Shown one piece after another: positions 58,027 to 64,000 of a stretch of DNA of 64,000 bases. The notes under the pieces are model-generated. The model was not told the origin of the DNA, made no database searches, and saw only the letters and a list, made by a program, of their open reading frames with translations. How positions within the stretch are numbered: the first letter of the stretch is position 1; each line of letters begins with the position of its first letter. Made by a program: the position numbers and the translations under genes. Source of the stretch: Colletotrichum lupini (taxonomy: Eukaryota; Ascomycota; Sordariomycetes; Glomerellales; Glomerellaceae). The stretch lies in NCBI RefSeq assembly GCF_023278565.1, contig NC_064679.1, forward strand, positions 434,001 to 498,000. Reading direction: 5' to 3'.

Positions 58027-61000
58027 GTTTGCACAGGATAACGTCCGTTGTGCAATGAAGTGATCTCGACAGCCGAAAAAGTGCCAACCGTCATCCCAAT
58101 CGAGTTCAAAAGTGTGCCGACACGGTCGATAATAAGTGTGGCTGATGTTTGGCTTCCAGGCTGGTCCAAAACATCACATCCAGGCTGAATCGAGGGCGAT
58201 GAAATCCATGGGTCGTGTTCCGGCACCAACATTCCCGGGTGGGACGCTTGTTTTATGAAGTCATGTATTGTCTTCGCGGTATTTTCTCCAAGTAGTTACT
58301 CAACCCCCTCGCTGTGATACCAATTGCACATGGGGAAACTTCAGATGAGCTTATCCTCTCCCCTGAGCTTTCCTCGTTGAAACTGTCTTCACACCGCGGC
58401 CTGGTGGGGGTGGGCTTGGGAAAACAAACATGTTCGCTAGGGCCAGGGACCGCCCAGCATCGCTGTTCAAAGGTTGGGCCAGATGAAGTAGCCCCCTAGA
58501 AGAGCTCCAGAATCAAACGTTACCTTGTATGCAGTAGTGTTGTGTTCAGAACTTCAGAGGGGCTTGCGTCGCTAACCGCTGGGATGGCACAGACATGTCT
58601 GCCATCTGTGACGACTGACGTCTTGTGACAAGTGGCTAAGTGTCAATACATCAACTTCAGATGAAGCAGACTGAGACGAGTGCAAGGTGCCTAGTCCATC
58701 CATGGAATGATGATGAGGTACTCTTTTTCACGATTTGCGTCTTTTGGGAACCAGCGATGCCCTGGTATCTACCATCCCGTTGATTGCCGCGTCAGCGTGA
58801 ACGCGGTTAGTGCACATCATTCCTCGGTTGTGCCCAGCAGTTCTTCTTCGCATGTGAGCAGATCATAACAATCGATCGCTAAAGAAGTCAAAGTTGACAC
58901 CGCGCGGGTGGGCAACCTGCCATTCGATAGTTTCACGGTAGATAATGTTGCAATGCCTCGTCGTATGCGGGGCTCAAGCGAAGTCCATGTCGAACTGGTA
59001 ACCATTCAGAGATAGTTGTTGGTAAGATGAGGTGCCGAAATTACCCACCTAGGTTAGTAGTTAATAAGGGCACTGCTGTTGCTTAGACAAAATGCATCAC
59101 ATCCGGACCGATTGCGAGTCGACTCTTTGGTCTTTGACAATGACTTTGGTAAATTGCTGCCTGCGTGAAGTCTTCTCAACAATTCAACATGACCTGATCT
59201 TCAACCATGATTCCATTCCGACAAGCGAGCTTTGGGCATCTGTGGATCTCCTAAAAAGGTTATTTCACTTGTAGATCACGACCCAACCCTACGGACTGAG
59301 GCTTAGAGATCAACAAAAGGTCTTAACTGACAGTCTTATTGAATCCGAGCACAAACCACATCGGGGCAGAGGCACCCAGTTTCAGTTCCCGTGTTCTAAC
59401 ACCACCTTGGGCGCGTGCAACCTCATGCTACTCGCAACGAATCTTGGCCCGCCCAAGAGTTGAAAACAGTCGGTTGTTTCCGCTTGTTACGAAGAGAAGG
59501 GTTTCCTGTCAGCTGTCATCCTAAACTCGTGGCAGCTCCGGCGTATCGATTCACGAGACGCTTGGCAGAAAAAGAGTATTGGTCCCGAAGGATCAAATAA
59601 GCTTGTTGCAGGTTGGGAGCATGGAAGGTCCATGACCAGATTCATAAACCTGAGACAGGAACGCGGCGATCGGTCTGGGAGCTCCCGGCTATCGACCAGG
59701 GGCTCTGTGAGCTGTCTACTAATGTCTTCTCCGTCGGCGTTTTGGGGGGAGAAATTCCGATGTGATCCGGTTTTTGGTATATTGCCCATTCCACTTGTAG
59801 TGTCGCACACTCCATTGTCGTCTTGACGAGTAGCTAAAACATGCTCACTCGCGGACTTGGGATGGCGTTGAAAGGGGAGCGCGGTATTCGTTCGGGCACA
59901 GCGCCCGAATGCTGGTGTATTCAACCGATAGGCCGCCGGCCTTCGAGCTCCCCCGCCGCCGAATATGGGGTATCATTGAAGTAAGGATTCCGCCCCCGAG
60001 CTGCTGTCTCTTTCTATGCCGGGTGATCCGCTTGTAAGGAGGCCTCTCCGACCGCGCAACTACATGTGACTCGGTCTACAGCTACCGGATGGTTTAAGAC
60101 GTGCACTCGGCCGAGCCACATTAGTGTTGACTTGATATGCACGACTTCTGATGTCGTGCCTTCGAGCCTGTATGTGGTATATGCTCATACTAATCACAAA
60201 ATAGGCTTCCGGGTCTTTCAGACACCACAACATGGTAGGTGCATGTGTAATACCCCACGCAGTTAATCTCTGAGTTTGGGCTGACATTGAGGCGCTCGAG
60301 CAACCTCGCCTTACTGATACACGCTCGGAGCTGAGACCCGACGCAGATGCCACATGGAATCAGCTTCTCCGCCTGTCTTCAAGGCTGTCATATCAGTCCG
60401 GTACACTAAGGTATGTCAAGACCATGTTGGGATGAGGACGTTTGACATGTCAGACGCCAGTGCGTCGGGCCAAAAGGTACCGGAGAACTTCACATCGTGA
60501 CTCTGACTAGTTTCGTCTCTTTTCATAAGACATCCCACGGCTTGGCAAATTGATTCATTTCTTTCTTCCAGCGATTGGGACTTCACGACTTTGATCGCAA
60601 AGGCGTTGATGCTACACATGGTTCCTCAAGATTGCCGCCATCTAAGATTCTGCAAAGGAAGGTTACCATCGGCACTTTAGGCTGCTAAACTGAAGTCGCG
60701 ACTAAAACGATTAAGGACTCTAGTGGGTTCTACTGGCGCTCTAGGGGCTTCGATTGCAGGGAAAGAAGAACAGACCTTAGCGTTGCGTCCAGCATTGTGA
60801 TCCGCGTCAAAATTTGAGTAAACTGTTCAAGCCAGGGTTTAATCCTCGAGGGTTTTTCGGGCCTTCTCTTGCATCAATGATCATACGATCGTTAACACTT
60901 TTTTGACGCGGTTCCATCCTATGAAAAGTCTGTTCGCGGCCTCAATATTTGGATGATTGGTTACGACATCAAAGGGCTGATGTTAAGGTTTGCCGCTAAT

Positions 61001-64000
61001 GTCAAGTACCGTGGTGATCGAATGTGGATGCAAGAGAGCCTCACTGAGTGGTTGGTATTGCATGAAACGGCATTGCCGATAGTCTGCAGCGAGTTGTTAC
61101 CTGCAGTCCATAGGGGTAGTTACTGGGGTCGTCGGACTCGGACATCGCATAGCGAGATGCGCATAGCGCTGTCTTTCCAACGCTCAGCCTTTCCCAATGT
61201 AGTAATTACATGTAAGCGGTCTCTTCAAGCTAGTAAGGCAAGTCAACGCAAGCATTCAGCACATACTCATTGATCAAAATAACGCATTCGGGGCCTCGGG
61301 CCGAGGGAGTGGACATTCGCAGATCGAATACACGAGCTCGCAGCTTCACTTAGATGTGGACTAACGATCACCATCTGCTCTTCGGCCTTCAGGTTGCACT
61401 ACGTGCTGCATTGACTTCTTACATGATGAGATTCATGCACTGGCAGATCCTCAGCTTATCCTGAAAGAGAGAAAAAGGAGACCCCAGAAGTATGAGGTAT
61501 TTCTTGGGAAACTCGAGCGCCAATAGTCGCAGGGTACACCATGGAGTTCTAGGCCATGCTCGCATGCAGTGAAGCTCAAGATTGTAACCAGATAGTTTAC
61601 TTGTCTGGTTCTCCGGGCTATGACTGAAAGTCAACTTCGTACGACTGCGGGCTGCGGGCTGCGGTGAAGCCGTAGATGGTTCTAGACTCGATTTTACAGG
61701 TCGATCGAAAGGATAATCAATTATCCCTACAATGGCAGAAGCGCCAGTAACTTTCACAAAGACAGGAGACTAAGGCTGGATCTTTCTGTGGCCCAAGTGA
61801 AGCGCCAGTACCAGCAAGAAACAATAATAGTTTTCATGACTCAAGCTGTTCACTCAATTGCTATCCTCAACTCCGCTATGCCAATGTCTTAATCCATTAC
61901 ATTACAGGCTGTCATTCTCGAGTATGGGTGGTCAGAATAGTGCCTTGATTCAGGTTCAAACTGGAGATCGTTTCGCTCTGTAGCCAGAGTAAAGGAGCCT
62001 AAGACTAGGGTTGAGAGTCTAACTGAAGGCCAAAGGACCAAATAGCCAGTGCTTTGGCAACGATCAATGTGTATACATGCAAGAGCACACTTACCGTAAC
62101 ACAAGGGATGAGTCAAGTGCGAGACTGACACACTGTGGTTTGGAGCTTGTTACGTACAAAGTTCTATCCGAAAGAACTCCTGGAAAGACAGCTATCCTAA
62201 TTTCAATCAAACTTCAGGTTATTTTACCTCTATACAGGATCCACCCAGAACAATAATTGGGTAGAGAAATACAAGCGTAAACGACAGAACACATGCTTAT
62301 GCGCTCTTGCTTGCAATGAAAGAAGTGACCATTGAATTATGCTTTACTGATTCAGGTCAATGTATGAGCAGTGAGCGACCTTTCTCGCTGAAACACCAGC
62401 CAGTCGCTCCCATCATCAATGAGGTCTAAGATGAAATGAGAAGAGAAGTACATGTACGCACTCATAACGATCTCCATGAAAATTCTTGATTGTTCGTCTG
62501 TTTGATTCGTGAAGGTGTACGAGGTTGTCAAGCTTACCTCGGATCTCATATTGGGTTATTTGCTGCTTCCGTAATACTCGGTAATACGTTATGCTAGGTA
62601 AAGTAGTCTACGAAGGTATCCTAAGCCAGGTAGTAGCTGCGCTTCACTCAACGCAATTAACGCGTTAATGACATCAAACTTGGACCGATTGAGCGTCGAT
62701 TTCTAGGAGCTAGTTGTTTTGATTGTTGAGTTAATTATTAATGTTGCGTTGAGAGGAGCGCGAGAAATAGTAGGGAGTTGAAGCAGAATGTCTCCAAATC
62801 TGCGAGACCTGTACCAAGCTTGCTGTGGGCATTCTTGAGAGAAGCAGCGTTTTCAGTCTTTAGATCTCACATTTATAGATCACACTCAAGTACTATTAGA
62901 CAAAAATTTGATGAGTCGGTCGGATGGGATGGCGTCCGGCTTCCCCACCGGCCTGAAGTCATGGACGGACCCACCTTCCCCGGAGGCATAATACGTACAT
63001 ACTTCGCCGGAAGCTTCGGCGTGGAGACCCCGCAGGAGCCTTATACAACGGGATCTTGGCCCGTACTTGCCCTCTATGGAGTTTGATTCAACGGCAGATC
63101 ATGGATTGGGCAGGATCACAAGCAGTCTCGACCGAACTTTCGAGCATTTAAAAAGGGGCTATTGCAAATCATGCCGATCTGTTGTTAGCCTGAAGATTGC
63201 TTGAGGCATCTTGAGATCATGGGAACCTATCTTCGTTAAGCTCATTGTGCGTGCAATTGCTGTCTCGAGTCATTCTTCAAGCAATCGGCCGACTTCTATA
63301 AGCACGTAGCCAAAGGATGTATGGAATGTGTTGCACTTTTTGAAAGTTAGATCTTGGAACCAGAAAATGCGTCTTTAAGCCCTATCCGATCGAAGGTTTC
63401 ATTGAACGATCAAAGACTAGAAGGTCTTGAATCTCGCATCAAATCATCGTTATCACAGGCGGCACCCGATTATCCTGGTTGATGAGAACAAGAGTTGGAT
63501 ACATCTAGCAAGGGACTTCTTGATTACGAATGCATGGCCAAGCATTCGCGTCAAGGACGTATTGTAAAAGACTTTCCACCAGTAGCTCGGCAGCTTTCCG
63601 GTGTAGCGGCGCCACTATCGCGTTATTGGAAGAAGTTTCATATCAAAGTCCATCTGCATCATCAGGCTAGGAGAACAACCGATAGAGTGGAACCCATCCC
63701 TCAGAAACGACGTCATTTTCAAGAACTGAAGCCAAAGCCCTGACCTAACGACCAAGGCCCAAAAGCAAGAACCGTTCACCGTAGGTGAGGCGCTCGCGGC
63801 TCACGTTGAGCGACCCAGCTCAGCCCCCTATCGCGGAAACTAAGGTACTGCAGCCAATCCCGCCTGACGTTTTGTAGCGACGAAGGGCCGATGTGCGCCC
63901 GCGCGGCTGACGTGAATTTTGAGGTCAATTTAGACACCTCACCGCAGGGTCACATAATGATTCTTGTGTGCTTTGAGTTGCCAGTGGTCCAGATATTGCA
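58027..64000. other. Six-kilobase stretch without a convincing gene
   Basis: No gene model could be supported. Open frames are short, in mixed frames and without splice-consistent extension. Parts of 60.5-62.6 kb look richer in A/T than the genic part of the window. A possible 2EXR-like relic is at 59487-59924. Near 62940-63000 is a GC-rich patch with GGACGGACC and CGG/CCG triplets resembling the promoter words at 13.9 and 17.8 kb. The window ends without reaching another gene. Confidence 0.45.
59487..59924 (-). pseudogene. Possible relic of a 2EXR/F-box-like fungal protein
   Basis: A 145-codon minus-strand frame ends with GPILFFCQASRESIRRSCHEF. This resembles the fungal 2EXR-family segment in which a hydrophobic stretch is followed by C-R/Q-x-SRE. 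The N-terminal 2EXR part (LPxELRLxIW) is not seen in any frame upstream, and the rest has random composition. At best this is a degenerate fragment; it may be coincidence. Confidence 0.15.

Noticed and set aside
1..64000. CRISPR arrays, insertion sequences, operons, rRNA genes
   Set aside because: Eukaryotic window; no regularly spaced repeats, no terminal-repeat elements with transposase motifs and no rRNA-like sequence were found by reading.

Overview
The window is nuclear DNA of a filamentous ascomycete (Pezizomycotina, most likely a Sordariomycete). Genes are broken by short introns (mostly 45-100 nt) with GTAAGT/GTGAGT-type donors, CTRAC-like branch sites and YAG acceptors. Several families are fungus-specific: Zn(II)2Cys6 regulators, a HAK-type K+ transporter and a Tps3/Tsl1-type trehalose synthase subunit. 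No operons, CRISPR arrays, phage or bacterial features are seen. I resolved 14 multi-exon genes by finding introns that keep the frame; lengths quoted are for those models. I had no transcript or database evidence.

Layout. 0-8 kb: HAK K+ transporter (minus), 3.4 kb without a gene, then a branched-chain aminotransferase-like enzyme (minus). 9-19 kb: a possible oxidative-metabolism block made of a Zn2Cys6 regulator (plus), a Rieske oxygenase of the choline/carnitine monooxygenase type (minus), a divergent Baeyer-Villiger-type flavin monooxygenase (plus) and a two-motif cupin (plus). 20-23 kb: a Tps3/Tsl1-like regulatory subunit of the trehalose synthase complex (minus). 23-32.7 kb: about 9.6 kb with a pyrimidine-rich leader, one unresolved coding candidate near 28 kb and a tRNA-like repeat near 32.4 kb. 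32.7-46.7 kb is gene dense: O-methyltransferase, Rsa4/Notchless WD40 ribosome-assembly factor, FAR1-type zinc-finger protein with polyQ and AT-hook, meiotic MSH4, a BTB protein with LPxxFxF repeats, and a Gfo/Idh/MocA dehydrogenase. 48-58 kb: a Zn2Cys6 regulator divergent from an MFS sugar transporter, then a second Zn2Cys6 regulator convergent with it. 58-64 kb: about 6 kb with no convincing gene.

Working together. The clearest functional grouping is the Rieske/BVMO/cupin block. The divergent Rieske-BVMO promoter and the region upstream of the cupin share an identical 18-bp word and an everted CCG-N5-CGG palindrome, the kind of site bound by binuclear zinc-cluster dimers. The neighbouring regulator at 9.3-11.8 kb is a natural candidate. 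The sugar transporter flanked by two zinc-cluster regulators is a second possible regulator-target set. The rest are housekeeping or meiotic genes with no obvious connection.
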